A stretch of 64,000 nt of DNA from Edaphobacter lichenicola (GCF_025264645.1 NZ_CP073696.1:1984001-2048000); one strand, 5' to 3'. Numbered from the stretch's first letter, positions 24,316 through 35,162 are shown. Notes: generated by a model from the letters alone, not told the origin. Program-made: numbers and translations.

Positions 24316-27300
24316 CTAGAACAAAACTTTGAGGGCGAACTGATACTGGCGTGGAGTGTAGTTCGGATCCGTTTGATTGATCTGTCCGAAGCCGGCGTTG
24401 CCGAACTCATCTCCGGGCTGACCATTTTGCAGGTAGAAGTTCGGTGTGTTGGAGATGTTATAGCTCTCTACACGGAATTGCACTCCTACGCGCTCTGTAA
24501 CAGCAAATGTCTTGAAGAGAGAGAGGTCGACGTGACGGAAGTTGGGCCCGAAGAGCGAGTTGCGTCGAGCGGTTCCAATCGTTCCAAGTGGTTGAGGAGC
24601 GAACTGTGATGTATCGAAGAAGTGCGACAAGGTCTTGTGACCCAGTCGAGCATCGCCGATCTGGTCTGGGCGATCCTGCCCTGGGGCATTTTGCGGAGTC
24701 GCACGATTGTTGAAGCCGTGCGCGATTCCGTCACTCTCGATGGGATTGTCAGCGCCGGCGCCGGTGCTGGTAATGGTGAAGGGTTTTCCACTCTGCCAGG
24801 CAGTGATCATATTTGCCTGCCAACCAGCGAAGGCAAGTTTTTTGAGGCCGGTGTACTCTTTCCCGAGCTGCCACTCGTAGTTCAGCATAAGGGCGAAGCG
24901 GTTCTGAATATCATTTTCTGCGATGCCGTACTCGATCTCCCGAATTCTGGTCGGATCAGCATTGCTCCAGCCTTGGTTATTCCCCTGCTGAGAGAAGCCA
25001 GTGATGTCGCTCAGCCCCTTAGCCCAGGTGTAGTTCGCATCGAACGCCAGACCTTTGGTAAAGCGCCGCTGGAGAGAGGCCTGCAACGCGTTGTAGTTCG
25101 AGATACCTTCGCTCTGGATATAGCTGACACCGCCCAGATTTGGGAGTTGAGCGCTCAAAGGGCGTGCAGCCGCAGCAGGATTAGTGACGGGATTGAATGG
25201 CGCTGGTTGGTTGATGCTGTTGATCGATTCAGGGAGATGCTGCCCGATGTTGCCGACGTACCCTATGGTGAAGACGTTGGCACCGAACTGCTGCTCGACC
25301 TGCAGATTGAACTGCTGGATGAGAGCTGAACGGAACTTCGGCGCCTCCGCTACAAACCCCAAACCGGTAATAGAGGCCAAGTTGTTCACGATGTCCGGTG
25401 AATACACGGGAACAGGCAAGCCTTGTTGCAGGACTGACGGTGCACCTAGTGTTGCGCAGTCCGGGTTCTGGCCCGCACTCGCACCGGGAACCGAGGCTTC
25501 CAGTTGAATCGCACGCGTGGATTGGCACGAGGGCTGGAAGATGGAGGTGAACGGAAGGTTCTTCAGGTCGGCATTGGACGTGTAGTTGCCGGGGAAGAAG
25601 CTAAGGCCGTAGCCGCCGCGAACGACGATCGCGGGCGTTACAGAGTAAGCGAAGCCAACGCGTGGAGCGACGTTGGAGTAGTCAGTCGGAATATTTACTT
25701 GCGAGTTCACACCGTTTACGCCAGCGATCTTCAGTGCATTCGATATGTTTGCAGCTGAGAGGCTAAGCGCCTCCGGAAAGTCGAAGTTCGAGATGTGATT
25801 GTGCGCTTCCGTGAAGGGAGTAAAGACATCGTAGCGAATGCCAAAGAGTGCCGTCAGCTTCTGGTTTACCTTCCAGCTATCCTGCACGAATCCGCTTGGT
25901 TCATAGCTTCGGTAGTCGGGAGGGAACAGGTTGAAGTTGCGTTGCTCTTGGCTAAATCCGCCGACTAGAGTCGAGGCGAGTTGGTTGCTCTGCTGCTGTA
26001 GTTGGAGAGCAGGGTCGCCGTTGGGATTCGCGACGCTGTCGCTGGGCAGATTGAACTGATAAAACCCGACTGCGGATGCGCTCTGCACGTTGCGTGCTTG
26101 CCTCCGAATAAAGGTCGCGCCAGCTTTGATGTTGTGGTTGCCTTTGTTCCAGCTCACCGTGGCGGAGTACTGAAAGGTATTGTCGATGTCCTGCAGGGGA
26201 ACAAACGCGCCGTCGCCGATGTCACCGAAGGGGCCGACGTTGATTGGCGTTAGCGAGTCTGCGAATGGACTGAAGGCTGTCATGCTCGCGTCGAATCCGA
26301 CGGCCTGATCAGCGTTTTTTCCGTAGTTGAGCGGAAGGGAGAGGTTGTTGATACGCGTGAATGCCGCCCTGAGATCGAGCAGGAGGGCGGGAGTAAAGAT
26401 GTGAGTGTAACCCAGAGCGTACTGCTGGGCTACGTCGGTTGCGGGACCGTCGAAGTTGAACCTGCCGCCGCTGATGTCCAATCCATTGACCGTCCCAAAG
26501 TTCGGCGGGGTGAAGGTGTCAACGGTGTTATAAGCAAAACGTCCGAAGATCAGGTTTCGGTCATTAAATTTATAGTCAACCCGAGCATCGTACGTATTGG
26601 CGGTTTGTGTCTTGTTTGGGCTGATGGTGAAGTTGCTGGCAAGATTGCTATTCGTGGGTGCGGGGAACAGTTTGAGATAGTTAAGGGTGATCGGATTGAT
26701 TCCGTTGACGAGATCGGGGCCAGTAAGAAGAGTACCGTCAGGATTCCGTGTACCGTTGCTCGCCGATAGCAGCGCCTGCGGCGTTCCGCCGTTGAGACTG
26801 TTGATGTCGTTGTACTCAGCAAGAGTGGGAACGGTGCCGGTATCGGTCACTCCGCTGACCTGTCGAAAGCCTTCATAGTCAAAATAGAAGAACGCTTTAT
26901 CTCGAAGAATCGGACCGCCGATGCTGGCGCCAAACTGGTTTTGGCGCAACTCGGGTTTATTGCCTGTCGACTGAAAGAAGTTGCGAGCGTCAAAGATATC
27001 GTTGCGAAAGTACTCGTAGACAGAGCCATGAAAATGGTTAGTTCCCGAGCGGGTGACGAGGTTGATGACGCCACCTGCCGTGCGTCCAGCTTCCGCTGCG
27101 TAGCTGTTGGTCTGGACGGTGATCTCTTGAATGCCCTCTACGTTCGGCTTGACTCCAATGGTGCCGATAATACGTTCGTTGTCGTCCACTCCATCGACCA
27201 CCCAGTTATTGAGCGTGTCATCTTGTCCGTTAACGGAGAGTCCAGCGGCGTTGGTGCGTCGATCATCTGGACGGCCGCCGCTGCTGAGTCCGTTGCCGGG

Positions 27301-27855
27301 GCCCTCGTTGGCGCCGGGGACGAGTTGCACAAGCTGAACAAAGTTGCGGCCGTTCAGCGGAAGGTCCTGCACCGCCTTGGCAGTTACGGTTGAGCTAACG
27401 GTTGCGCTATCTGCCTGGAGCAAGGGAGTGCTCGCCGTGACTTCGATGGTGGTCGACTCTGAACCGAGCTGGAGATGCACGTCAACACGCGCACGGTCAC
27501 CAGCTTCCACTGCGATGTCTTTCGTGACCGACGATTGAAAGCCGCCGGCTTTGATCGTTACAGAGTAATGCCCGACCGGAAGAAGTGTGAACGTGTAATC
27601 GCCTGAGCTATTGGATTGCGCCGTCCGCTTTTCATTCGTTCCCAGGTTGTTGAGGGTCACGGTGGCATTTGGAATGACGGCGCCAGTTGAGTCGGTAACT
27701 GTTCCTAGGATGTCGGCAGTGGTGAGCTGCCCGAAAGCAACTGAAATGTTCAGGAGCAGGAGCGCCAGAAGACAAACTGGTCTCCTCCATCGTTGAAAGA
27801 TCTCGCGTCCGCACTGGCCGATGCGGTCAATCGTGTGAATTAAATTGTGCTTCAT
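24316..27855 (-). CDS. TonB-dependent receptor 1, Oar-like with N-terminal carboxypeptidase-regulatory domain
   Basis: 1179 aa. The order is: an N-terminal hydrophobic signal segment (VCLLALLLLNISVAFGQ, ending near residue 43); an Ig-like carboxypeptidase-regulatory domain (ILGTVTDSTGAVIPNATVTL, SGDYTFTLLPVGHYSVTIK); a plug (VQDLPLNGRNFVQLVQLVPG, LSVNGQDDTLNNWVVDG); and a long outer-membrane beta barrel ending in the aromatic YQFALKVLF. AGGAG lies 8 nt before the ATG. Acidobacteria hold many such receptors, mostly for carbohydrate oligomers. It neighbours a sugar-oxidation operon and the GH3 gene, but the ligand is unknown. Confidence 0.95.
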   Translation of the reverse strand: MKHNLIHTIDRIGQCGREIFQRWRRPVCLLALLLLNISVAFGQLTTADILGTVTDSTGAVIPNATVTLNNLGTNEKRTAQSNSSGDYTFTLLPVGHYSVTIKAGGFQSSVTKDIAVEAGDRARVDVHLQLGSESTTIEVTASTPLLQADSATVSSTVTAKAVQDLPLNGRNFVQLVQLVPGANEGPGNGLSSGGRPDDRRTNAAGLSVNGQDDTLNNWVVDGVDDNERIIGTIGVKPNVEGIQEITVQTNSYAAEAGRTAGGVINLVTRSGTNHFHGSVYEYFRNDIFDARNFFQSTGNKPELRQNQFGASIGGPILRDKAFFYFDYEGFRQVSGVTDTGTVPTLAEYNDINSLNGGTPQALLSASNGTRNPDGTLLTGPDLVNGINPITLNYLKLFPAPTNSNLASNFTISPNKTQTANTYDARVDYKFNDRNLIFGRFAYNTVDTFTPPNFGTVNGLDISGGRFNFDGPATDVAQQYALGYTHIFTPALLLDLRAAFTRINNLSLPLNYGKNADQAVGFDASMTAFSPFADSLTPINVGPFGDIGDGAFVPLQDIDNTFQYSATVSWNKGNHNIKAGATFIRRQARNVQSASAVGFYQFNLPSDSVANPNGDPALQLQQQSNQLASTLVGGFSQEQRNFNLFPPDYRSYEPSGFVQDSWKVNQKLTALFGIRYDVFTPFTEAHNHISNFDFPEALSLSAANISNALKIAGVNGVNSQVNIPTDYSNVAPRVGFAYSVTPAIVVRGGYGLSFFPGNYTSNADLKNLPFTSIFQPSCQSTRAIQLEASVPGASAGQNPDCATLGAPSVLQQGLPVPVYSPDIVNNLASITGLGFVAEAPKFRSALIQQFNLQVEQQFGANVFTIGYVGNIGQHLPESINSINQPAPFNPVTNPAAAARPLSAQLPNLGGVSYIQSEGISNYNALQASLQRRFTKGLAFDANYTWAKGLSDITGFSQQGNNQGWSNADPTRIREIEYGIAENDIQNRFALMLNYEWQLGKEYTGLKKLAFAGWQANMITAWQSGKPFTITSTGAGADNPIESDGIAHGFNNRATPQNAPGQDRPDQIGDARLGHKTLSHFFDTSQFAPQPLGTIGTARRNSLFGPNFRHVDLSLFKTFAVTERVGVQFRVESYNISNTPNFYLQNGQPGDEFGNAGFGQINQTDPNYTPRQYQFALKVLF

Positions 27856-28612
27856 GATTTTGTTCTCCTGGATACTTTGGCTCGTATGGAGCGGCTCGAA
27901 CTGGTGGACCGCAACATAACGGTCTCAACCCTAGAGCCATATCAGGGGAAATCCAATGACCACTTTGAAGGGTCTCTATATATCCATTGCTTATGTTCTT
28001 GGTTCTGCAACTCCTTCATTCGTCACATTTATGTAGAAGGTGCATCGATCAGCGAAAGACGAAACAATTCGTTCGTTTTGCTTGAACGTCACGCTAACCA
28101 ATCGCCGTCACCTTCGTCCACGGCGCTGTCAGTGCAGACTGAAAACTGCATCAACACACAATTGGCGCGTCGACAGTACAGGGAATGCTGTGGATTCGAT
28201 GATGTGTGAGTTGATACAGATAGAAGCACAGAGAGTAAGAAGCTTGCGGCGCAATGCAGTACCAGCCTCTGCACGCATAAGAGCGGACATCGATGCGCAA
28301 TCTTCCCAGGAAACCACTCCGTTAAAAGACAACGGAGTACATCAAGCTCCATGAATCGGGATGGAACCTCAAGCGAGGTAGAATCTGCTTCGGTTCGTCC
28401 GAGGAAGACGGCCCCAGAGCACAACTACGCAGTCATTACCAGGTCACGAGCGCGATTCGTCTCCAGCAAAAATCACAGCAGCCCGAATAGCCATCTTTGT
28501 GAAGAAATTCACTCAAACGATAAAACGTTTTCCTAATATGCAACTTTGCTTCTAAGCCATATAATGGCTGCCCTCAGCACTTTCGTCTCACGATTGCCGG
28601 AGTCTGCCACGT
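27856..28612. other. intergenic region between divergent TonB receptor 1 and GH3 genes
   Basis: 757 bp without a convincing gene. The frames that cross it have no protein character and no good starts. It must contain both promoters. The only clear element is the AAACGTTTTC palindrome at 28522, overlapping a TAATAT box (28534-28539) for the GH3 gene. The rest shows nothing I can support. Confidence 0.6.
28522..28532. promoter_or_regulatory. LacI-type operator upstream of GH3
   Basis: AAAACGTTTTC with a central CG dyad, the shape of LacI/GalR-family sites. It is followed 2 bp later by TAATAT (28534-28539), so bound repressor would cover the promoter. It is about 80 bp before the GH3 start, and similar sites occur at 48566 and 48843. 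Confidence 0.65.
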
Positions 28613-31300
28613 ATGTTTTCTCTCAGCTTCACTCGCGTCCTTTCTTCTATTTTTGCGGCCGCTACCTTGATGCCGCTGTACGTTCGCGCACAGCAGCCCA
28701 CCAGCGCCCAGCCGTTGCCGTTCATGGATACCGCGCTTCCGATAGACCAGCGTGTCGCTGATCTAGTCAATCGAATGACGTTGGAAGAAAAGGTTTCCCA
28801 GATGCGTGACCATGCTGTTGCCATTCCTCGTCTCGGCGTTCCCAAATATGACTGGTGGAACGAAGGTCTGCACGGTGTCGCCTTCGCGGGCTATGCGACG
28901 AACTTCCCGCAGGTCATCGGCATGGCCGCCACGTGGGACACCAACCTGGTTCATCGTATGGGCGATACCATCTCCACCGAGGCGCGCGCCAAATACAACC
29001 AGGCGATGCGGGAAGATCACCATGAGATGTTCTTCGGTCTCACCTTCTGGGCACCTAACATCAACATCTTCCGCGACCCACGCTGGGGCCGTGGCCAGGA
29101 GACCTACGGAGAAGATCCTTTTCTTACCGCTCGCATGGGCGTCGCATTTGTCACTGGCCTGCAGGGTGACGATCCGAAGTACCTGAAATTGGTCTCGACC
29201 CCAAAGCACTATGCGGTACATAGCGGCCCCGAACCTTCGCGTCATCAATTCAACGTCGATGTGTCACCTCACGACCTCGAAGACACCTACCTACCCGCCT
29301 TCCGAGCCGCCGTCACAGAGGCTCAAGCACAGTCGGTGATGTGTGCGTACAACGCCATTGACGGAGCTCCTGCCTGCGCCAATATCATGCTCCTGCGCGA
29401 TCACCTGCGTAACGCCTGGCACTTCGGCGGTTATGTCGTCAGCGACTGCGCTGCTGTCGCCGACGTCAATACGGGCCACCACTTCGCTACGGACATGGCT
29501 CACGCTGCCGCTGCCGCCGTCAGGGCTGGAACCGATATCGAGTGCGGCTTTGGGAAAGGTCAAGCTTATCCCGCTCTCATCGATGCAGTACATCAAAACC
29601 TGATTACGGAAGCAGAGATCGACACGGCGCTGCGCCGCCTCTTCACCGCTCGCTTCCGTCTCGGCATGTTCGACCCGCCTTCCAGTTACGCATACGGTCA
29701 AATTCCTTTCAGCGAAAACAACTCACCGGCGCATCGCCAACTCTCTCTGCAGGCTGCGCGCGAGTCGATGGTGCTGCTTAAGAATCAAGACCACATGCTT
29801 CCGCTCAAGCCGGGTGTCGGCCGCATTGCAGTCGTTGGCCCAACCGCAGAGCTTGTTCAATCCCTGCAAGGCAACTACAACGGACCTCTACCCTCACCTT
29901 CCTATCCACTCAACGGAATAGAAAAGCGCTTCTCCTCTTCGAAGATCTCCTACGCCCAGGGCTCAAGCCTTGCCGAGGGCCTCGCTATGCCGATCGAACA
30001 CACTGCGTTACACCCCGCAAGCGGCTCCGGCAACGGCCTAACCGGCGAGTACTTCAACAGCAAGGATCTGAGCGGCAAACCAAGCCTCACGCGAATCGAC
30101 CGCAACATAAACTTCAACTGGGACAAGGTCGTTCCCATCAAAGGCCTCCAACGAGATAACTATTCCGTTCGCTGGACTGGCACTTTCGTGCCTCCTGCTC
30201 CCGGTGATTACAAGCTCGGCGTACGCGTGAACTATTGCTACGCCTGTGAAAACGCCGAGGGTTTCCGCCTCTATCTAGACGGCAAAGTCTTGGTCGAGAG
30301 TGACGCCAAACACACCGGCGAACGCGGGTCCGTCATAGAAGCCTCGGTGCATTTCTCCGGCATTGAACCGCACCCTATTCGCCTGGAGTATCTGCATGGC
30401 AGCGGAAGCGCTGGCATCGATCTCACATGGAATCCGCCCGCCGCCGTTCTGCGCGATCAAGCGGTTGACGTGGCGAAACAGTCCGACGTCGTCATCGCCT
30501 TTGCCGGGCTCTCCCCATCGCTTGAAGGCGAAGAGATGCCTGTGAAGCTTGAGGGTTTTAGCGGCGGTGACCGCACAGCCATTGATCTGCCAGCCGTACA
30601 AGAAGAGTTGTTGAAAGCTCTTGCCGCCACCGGCAAGCCACTGGTCGTCGTCCTGCAAAACGGAAGTGCTCTCGCCGTCAACTGGGCACAGCAGAACGCT
30701 AATGCGATCCTCGAGGCCTGGTATCCCGGTGAAGAGGGAGGAACCGCCATCGCCGAAACTCTCGCAGGAGACAACAATCCCGCCGGACGACTTCCGGTGA
30801 CCTTCTATTCCTCGCTGAGCCAGGTGCCATCTTTCGACGACTACTCGATGAAAGGCCGGACCTATCGCTACTTCTCCGACAAACCACTCTATAGCTTTGG
30901 ATTTGGGCTCAGCTACACCGACTTTGCGTACAGCAATCTGATGCTCCCCACCTCAGAGATCAAGGCAGGAGACCCAATCACCGTGGAGGCCGACGTAAAG
31001 AACATTGGCTCCGCGGCTGGCGACGAGGTCGTCGAACTTTATCTCACACAACCGAGAGGCTTCGAGACGCCAATCCGAGTGCTTGCCGGCTTCACGCGCG
31101 TGCATCTTGGCGCCGGTCAGTCGACCCACGTCGGTCTCACACTCGATCCACGCTCAGTTGCCCAAGTTGATGCAAAGGGCGTTCGTGCAGTCCTTCCGGG
31201 TGAGTACACTGTCTCACTCGGTGGTGCTCAACCTGGTGATGCCGCCTCGATTCAGACCGGCAAATTCACCATTCTCGGTAAAGCGGAGCTCGCCAAATAG
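28613..31300 (+). CDS. secreted GH3 beta-xylosidase/beta-glucosidase with inserted PA14 domain
   Basis: 895 aa. The signal peptide spans about residues 1-27 (VLSSIFAAATLMPLYVRAQ). The GH3 N-terminal barrel contains the nucleophile aspartate in FGGYVVSDCAAVADV (about residue 285). In the alpha/beta second domain (RESMVLLKNQDHMLPLK) a PA14-like lectin module is inserted (LTGEYFNSKDLSGKPSLTR, then GFRLYLDGKVLVE, about residues 475-610). The domain then resumes (DVVIAFAGLSPSLEGEEM) and is followed by a fibronectin-III-like domain (VTVEADVKNIGSAAGDEVVEL). This layout is common in xylosidases and glucosidases that act on plant oligosaccharides in the periplasm or outside the cell. A LacI-type operator precedes it, and a pentose-acid pathway follows. 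Confidence 0.95.
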   Translation: MFSLSFTRVLSSIFAAATLMPLYVRAQQPTSAQPLPFMDTALPIDQRVADLVNRMTLEEKVSQMRDHAVAIPRLGVPKYDWWNEGLHGVAFAGYATNFPQVIGMAATWDTNLVHRMGDTISTEARAKYNQAMREDHHEMFFGLTFWAPNINIFRDPRWGRGQETYGEDPFLTARMGVAFVTGLQGDDPKYLKLVSTPKHYAVHSGPEPSRHQFNVDVSPHDLEDTYLPAFRAAVTEAQAQSVMCAYNAIDGAPACANIMLLRDHLRNAWHFGGYVVSDCAAVADVNTGHHFATDMAHAAAAAVRAGTDIECGFGKGQAYPALIDAVHQNLITEAEIDTALRRLFTARFRLGMFDPPSSYAYGQIPFSENNSPAHRQLSLQAARESMVLLKNQDHMLPLKPGVGRIAVVGPTAELVQSLQGNYNGPLPSPSYPLNGIEKRFSSSKISYAQGSSLAEGLAMPIEHTALHPASGSGNGLTGEYFNSKDLSGKPSLTRIDRNINFNWDKVVPIKGLQRDNYSVRWTGTFVPPAPGDYKLGVRVNYCYACENAEGFRLYLDGKVLVESDAKHTGERGSVIEASVHFSGIEPHPIRLEYLHGSGSAGIDLTWNPPAAVLRDQAVDVAKQSDVVIAFAGLSPSLEGEEMPVKLEGFSGGDRTAIDLPAVQEELLKALAATGKPLVVVLQNGSALAVNWAQQNANAILEAWYPGEEGGTAIAETLAGDNNPAGRLPVTFYSSLSQVPSFDDYSMKGRTYRYFSDKPLYSFGFGLSYTDFAYSNLMLPTSEIKAGDPITVEADVKNIGSAAGDEVVELYLTQPRGFETPIRVLAGFTRVHLGAGQSTHVGLTLDPRSVAQVDAKGVRAVLPGEYTVSLGGAQPGDAASIQTGKFTILGKAELAK

Positions 31301-31536
31301 GACCCTGAAGATAGCTTCGTGAAGCCAGCTCATCGAGGCGGTAAGGGCCGGTTTAATCCATTTAAGAATGTGCAAGAGACGTGAAGCGACCGATTCATGA
31401 GTTCCTTGAGAGGGCGATATAGAATCAGGATTCGCAGAAAACGACACTGCCGTCATACGTGGAGTTGCTCGAACGGCACCAACAACAAGCAGTGGTCAGA
31501 GATATGGGAAAGCATCGAACACTACGGAGTTAAGAG

Positions 31537-33108
31537 ATGAAAGTGGAACAAGTATGGATCGCCGGCGAATGGCGAGATGCAACGTCAACCTCATCTTTCA
31601 GTGCGGTGAATCCATCAACCGGCGCCGCACTTCCTGAGAAGTTCCCTATCAGTGATTGGACCGATTGCGACTTTGCACTGAACGCGGCCGTCGAAGCTGC
31701 ACGAGCGCTTCGCACCGTATCGAACGAAGACATCGCGTTATTCCTGGAGGGATACGCAAATGAAATCGAACGCTCCGCCAGCGAGATCGTAGCCATTGCG
31801 CACGCCGAAACCGGGTTGCCCATCCAACCGAGACTCAGCGAAGCCGAACTACCCCGCACAGCAACCCAACTGCGACAGGCCGCGGCGGCGGCTCGTGAAG
31901 GATCGTGGCAGGACGTCGTAATCGACACGAAAACGAACATCCGCTCGCACTACGCACCCATTGGCTCAGTCGTCATTCTGGGACCAAACAACTTTCCCTT
32001 TGCCTTCAATGGCGTCTCAGGAGGAGACTTCGCAGCCGCGATTGCCGCGGGATGCCCAGTCATCGCCAAGTCGCATCCACTTCACCCCGGCACCACTAAA
32101 ATCCTCGCCGAATGCGCCGCACGAGCGCTGAGAGCAAGCAAACTTCCCAAGGCAACCGTGCAGATGCTCTACAACATCTCGAACGTGGATGGCCTGCGGC
32201 TCGTCGCCGACCCCAGAGTCGGCGCAACTAGCTTTACGGGGAGCAGAGCTGGTGGGTTGCGCCTCAAAGCCGCAGCCGATGCTGCCGGCAAGCCAATCTA
32301 TCTTGAGATGTCGAGCCTCAACCCAGTGGTCCTGCTGCCAGGAGCGATCGCCGAGCGCGGAGAAAAACTGGCGGGCGAACTTGCAGACAGCTGTCTCGCA
32401 GCTTCGGGACAGATGTGCACCAGCCCAAACCTGATTCTGGCCATTGCCGGTGATGCAACCAGCAATCTTGCGCGAGCGCTCGCTGAAACGTTGCAATCGC
32501 GCCCGTCCGCGCCTCTATTTTCCGAGGGCGGACTCAAGGCTTTGGATGAAGGAGTGAAGTGGATCGCCAGTGCCGGCGCGGAGATCGTCACCGGAGGCGC
32601 CCGTGTTGAAGGAGAAGGTTGGCGCTACAAAAACACAATGATGCAAATCTCTGGAAAAGACTTTCTTGCTGAACCGGAGAAGCTTCAGCATGAGGCCTTC
32701 GGCAACGCGACACTCTTCATCACGCTGAATGACGTTCCGCAACTCGTCCAATTGCTCGAAACGCTGGAGGGAAATCTTACCGGCAGCATCTACTCCAGCA
32801 GCGTCGGCGCAGATGACCATCTGTACGACGCGGTCGCGCAGGCGCTCCGATTCCGAGTAGGCCGTTTGCTCAACGACAAGGTGCCCACAGGCGTTGCGCT
32901 TTCGCCTGCAATGGGGCATGGCGGACCTTTCCCCTCTACCTCTCATCCAGCTTTCACCGCTGTCGGAATTCCGCGCTCGATACTTCGTTTCGGAGCACTG
33001 CACTGCTACGACAATGTGCGGGAGGAACGTCTTCCCGACGCGCTTCGCAATCAAACAACCTTGCCCCACATATGGCGCACGGTGGATGGCACGATGATCC
33101 GAGGGTAG
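31537..33108 (+). CDS. 2,5-dioxovalerate (alpha-ketoglutarate semialdehyde) dehydrogenase
   Basis: 523 aa aldehyde dehydrogenase. The coenzyme region is APIGSVVILGPNNFPFAF, the general-base glutamate lies in PIYLEMSSLNPVV, the catalytic cysteine in ASGQMCTSPNLI, and the C-terminal motif is FPSTSHPAFTAVGIPRSI. The NNFPFAF and MSSLNPV wording and the length distinguish this subfamily from ordinary ALDHs. It oxidises 2,5-dioxopentanoate to 2-oxoglutarate, the last step of the Weimberg-type pentose route. The dehydratase gene starts 44 bp downstream. The ATG at 31537 follows a weak purine stretch (ggagttaagag). Confidence 0.95.
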   Translation: MKVEQVWIAGEWRDATSTSSFSAVNPSTGAALPEKFPISDWTDCDFALNAAVEAARALRTVSNEDIALFLEGYANEIERSASEIVAIAHAETGLPIQPRLSEAELPRTATQLRQAAAAAREGSWQDVVIDTKTNIRSHYAPIGSVVILGPNNFPFAFNGVSGGDFAAAIAAGCPVIAKSHPLHPGTTKILAECAARALRASKLPKATVQMLYNISNVDGLRLVADPRVGATSFTGSRAGGLRLKAAADAAGKPIYLEMSSLNPVVLLPGAIAERGEKLAGELADSCLAASGQMCTSPNLILAIAGDATSNLARALAETLQSRPSAPLFSEGGLKALDEGVKWIASAGAEIVTGGARVEGEGWRYKNTMMQISGKDFLAEPEKLQHEAFGNATLFITLNDVPQLVQLLETLEGNLTGSIYSSSVGADDHLYDAVAQALRFRVGRLLNDKVPTGVALSPAMGHGGPFPSTSHPAFTAVGIPRSILRFGALHCYDNVREERLPDALRNQTTLPHIWRTVDGTMIRG

Positions 33109-33142
33109 CGAGACGATCTGAAATGTAGTTGACCATATAGCG

Positions 33143-33155
33143 AGGGGCTTCAATT
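33143..33155 (+). promoter_or_regulatory. Shine-Dalgarno plus ATT start of the dehydratase
   Basis: AGGGG (33143-33147) is followed after 5 nt by ATT (33153-33155). An in-frame TAG lies at 33138-33140, so translation cannot begin further upstream. The codons after ATT encode residues homologous to the YjhG N-terminus, and no ATG, GTG or TTG occurs in frame until 33261. Confidence 0.75.
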
Positions 33156-35162
33156 CAGGACATATCACTCACCTCCGTACTTGAATCTTCGGACTTCGAA
33201 CTCAGCGCCGTCGCCACGCATGCGCCAGGCCCTTCCGGCTTTCTACCCATTACGGCGGAGATGCTGCTCAATCAACCGTCCGGCAATCTCTTCGGCCTAA
33301 GCCAAAACGTCGGCATGGGATGGGATCCCATGCGTCTTCTTGGCCCTGAGGTTCTCATTCTCAGCACGCATGGCGGCCTACGCGCCGAAGACGGTAGTCC
33401 TATCGCACTTGGCTTCCACACCGGCCACTGGGAGGTCGGCTCTCTCGTCGCCGAGGCCGCTCGCGAACTCAAGGCACTCGACGCTGTCCCATTCGCTGGA
33501 GCCTGCACAGACCCCTGCGATGGCCGCACGCAAGGCACCACTGGCATGCTCGACTCCCTTCCCTTTCGCAACGATGCCGCCATCGTCCTGCGTCGACTCA
33601 TGCGTTCGCTGCCAACCCGCAGCGGAGTTCTCGGCATCGCCACCTGCGACAAAGGCCTGCCCGCAATGATGATGGCGCTCGCTTCCGCGGGGGATCTACC
33701 CACCGTCCTCATCCCCGGCGGCGTTACCCTGCTGCCGGAAGATGGTGAGGATGCCGGCAAGGTCCAGACCATCGGCGCGCGCTACGCCCAGAAACAGATC
33801 ACTCTCGAATACGCCGCTGAAGTCGGGTGCCGTGCATGCGCCACTCCTGGCGGAGGGTGCCAGTTCATGGGCACCGCCGCCACCGCACAGGTCGTGGCAG
33901 AGGCGCTGGGCCTCTCACTACCGCACTGTGCTCTCGCCCCCTCAGGTCAACCCATCTGGCTCGATGCCGCTCGCCGGTCCGCTCGCGCTGTTTTGCGCCT
34001 GAAACAGTTACATATTGGAACCAGCACTATCCTTACGGATGCCTCCATCCAAAACGCCATGACCCTCCACGCTGCCTTCGGAGGGTCCACGAACCTGCTT
34101 CTTCACATCCCCGCCATCGCCCACGCCGCGAAGCTTCGCCGCCCCAAAGCCAGCGATTGGGCCCATACCAATCGTCAGGTCCCTCGTTTAGTCGACGCTC
34201 TTCCCAATGGCCCCTCAAACTACGCCACCGTTCAGGTCTTTCTCGCTGGTGGAACGCCCGAGGTCATGCTTCATCTTCGCCGCGCGGGACTGCTCGACAC
34301 CAGAGTAAAAACCGTCTCCGGCGAAACTCTCGACACTTGCCTCGACTGGTGGCAGGACAGCCCCCGCCGCCATACCCTTCGCAAGAACCTTCGCGACCAG
34401 GACGGCATCGACCCCGATGATGTCATCATGTCCCCTGATCGAGCGCGCTCACGTGGCCTCACCTCCACCATCTGCTTTCCCGTCGGCAACCTTGCTCCTG
34501 AAGGCTCCGTGATCAAGAGCACCTCCATCGACGCCTCACTGGTCGACACCAACGGACTCTACCGGCACCTCGGCCCCGCAAAGGTCTTCACAACCGAAAC
34601 CGCAGCCATCCACGCCATCAAAACCGGCCTCATCGTCGAGCACGATGTCATCGTCCTCATCTGCTGCGGACCAGCCGGTGCCGGTATGCAGGAGATCTAC
34701 CAGGTCACCTCCGCGCTCAAAGTTCTTCCCTTCTGCAAACACGTAGCGGTTCTCACCGATGCTCGCTTCAGCGGCGTATCCACTGGTGCCTGCATCGGTC
34801 ATATCTCCCCGGAAGCACTCGCTGGCGGTGCTCTTGGCAGGATCCACGACGGCGACCAGATCGAGATCGTCATCGATCGCACCGCATTGACCGGACAGGT
34901 AAATCTCGTCGGTGATTCCACCAAACTTTTCAGCGCCGCAGAGGCAGCCCAGCAGCTCTCTCAACGCGAGCCGCGTTCCGACCTCGCCCCTCATCCATCC
35001 CTGCCCGACGACACCCGTCTCTGGGCCGCTCTCGTTCAGGCCAGCGGAGGCATATGGGGCGGATGTGTCTACGACGTCGACGCCATCACCACTCAACTAC
35101 AACGTGGCCGCCAGACCACCGAGTCCACAACAATCTCAATGCAGAAAGGAACTGCTCTGTGA
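33153..35162 (+). CDS. D-xylonate dehydratase, YjhG/YagF family (IlvD/Edd superfamily)
   Basis: 669 aa if begun at ATT 33153; the first ATG (33261) gives 633 aa and would lose the conserved [16 protein letters not shown] segment, which corresponds to THADGPDGELPLTAEM in E. coli YjhG. Iron-sulfur cluster cysteines are in [32 protein letters not shown] and [18 protein letters not shown]. The C-terminal [26 protein letters not shown] segment (here LTDARFSG...) is conserved. It dehydrates xylonate, or a similar pentonate, to the 2-keto-3-deoxy acid in the cytoplasm. Its stop overlaps the GTG start of the next gene. The unusual start may lower expression. Confidence 0.93.
   Translation: MQDISLTSVLESSDFELSAVATHAPGPSGFLPITAEMLLNQPSGNLFGLSQNVGMGWDPMRLLGPEVLILSTHGGLRAEDGSPIALGFHTGHWEVGSLVAEAARELKALDAVPFAGACTDPCDGRTQGTTGMLDSLPFRNDAAIVLRRLMRSLPTRSGVLGIATCDKGLPAMMMALASAGDLPTVLIPGGVTLLPEDGEDAGKVQTIGARYAQKQITLEYAAEVGCRACATPGGGCQFMGTAATAQVVAEALGLSLPHCALAPSGQPIWLDAARRSARAVLRLKQLHIGTSTILTDASIQNAMTLHAAFGGSTNLLLHIPAIAHAAKLRRPKASDWAHTNRQVPRLVDALPNGPSNYATVQVFLAGGTPEVMLHLRRAGLLDTRVKTVSGETLDTCLDWWQDSPRRHTLRKNLRDQDGIDPDDVIMSPDRARSRGLTSTICFPVGNLAPEGSVIKSTSIDASLVDTNGLYRHLGPAKVFTTETAAIHAIKTGLIVEHDVIVLICCGPAGAGMQEIYQVTSALKVLPFCKHVAVLTDARFSGVSTGACIGHISPEALAGGALGRIHDGDQIEIVIDRTALTGQVNLVGDSTKLFSAAEAAQQLSQREPRSDLAPHPSLPDDTRLWAALVQASGGIWGGCVYDVDAITTQLQRGRQTTESTTISMQKGTAL

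Noticed and set aside
27847..28209. 120-codon frame between TonB receptor 1 and GH3
   Set aside because: It overlaps the receptor start, has random composition and no Shine-Dalgarno.
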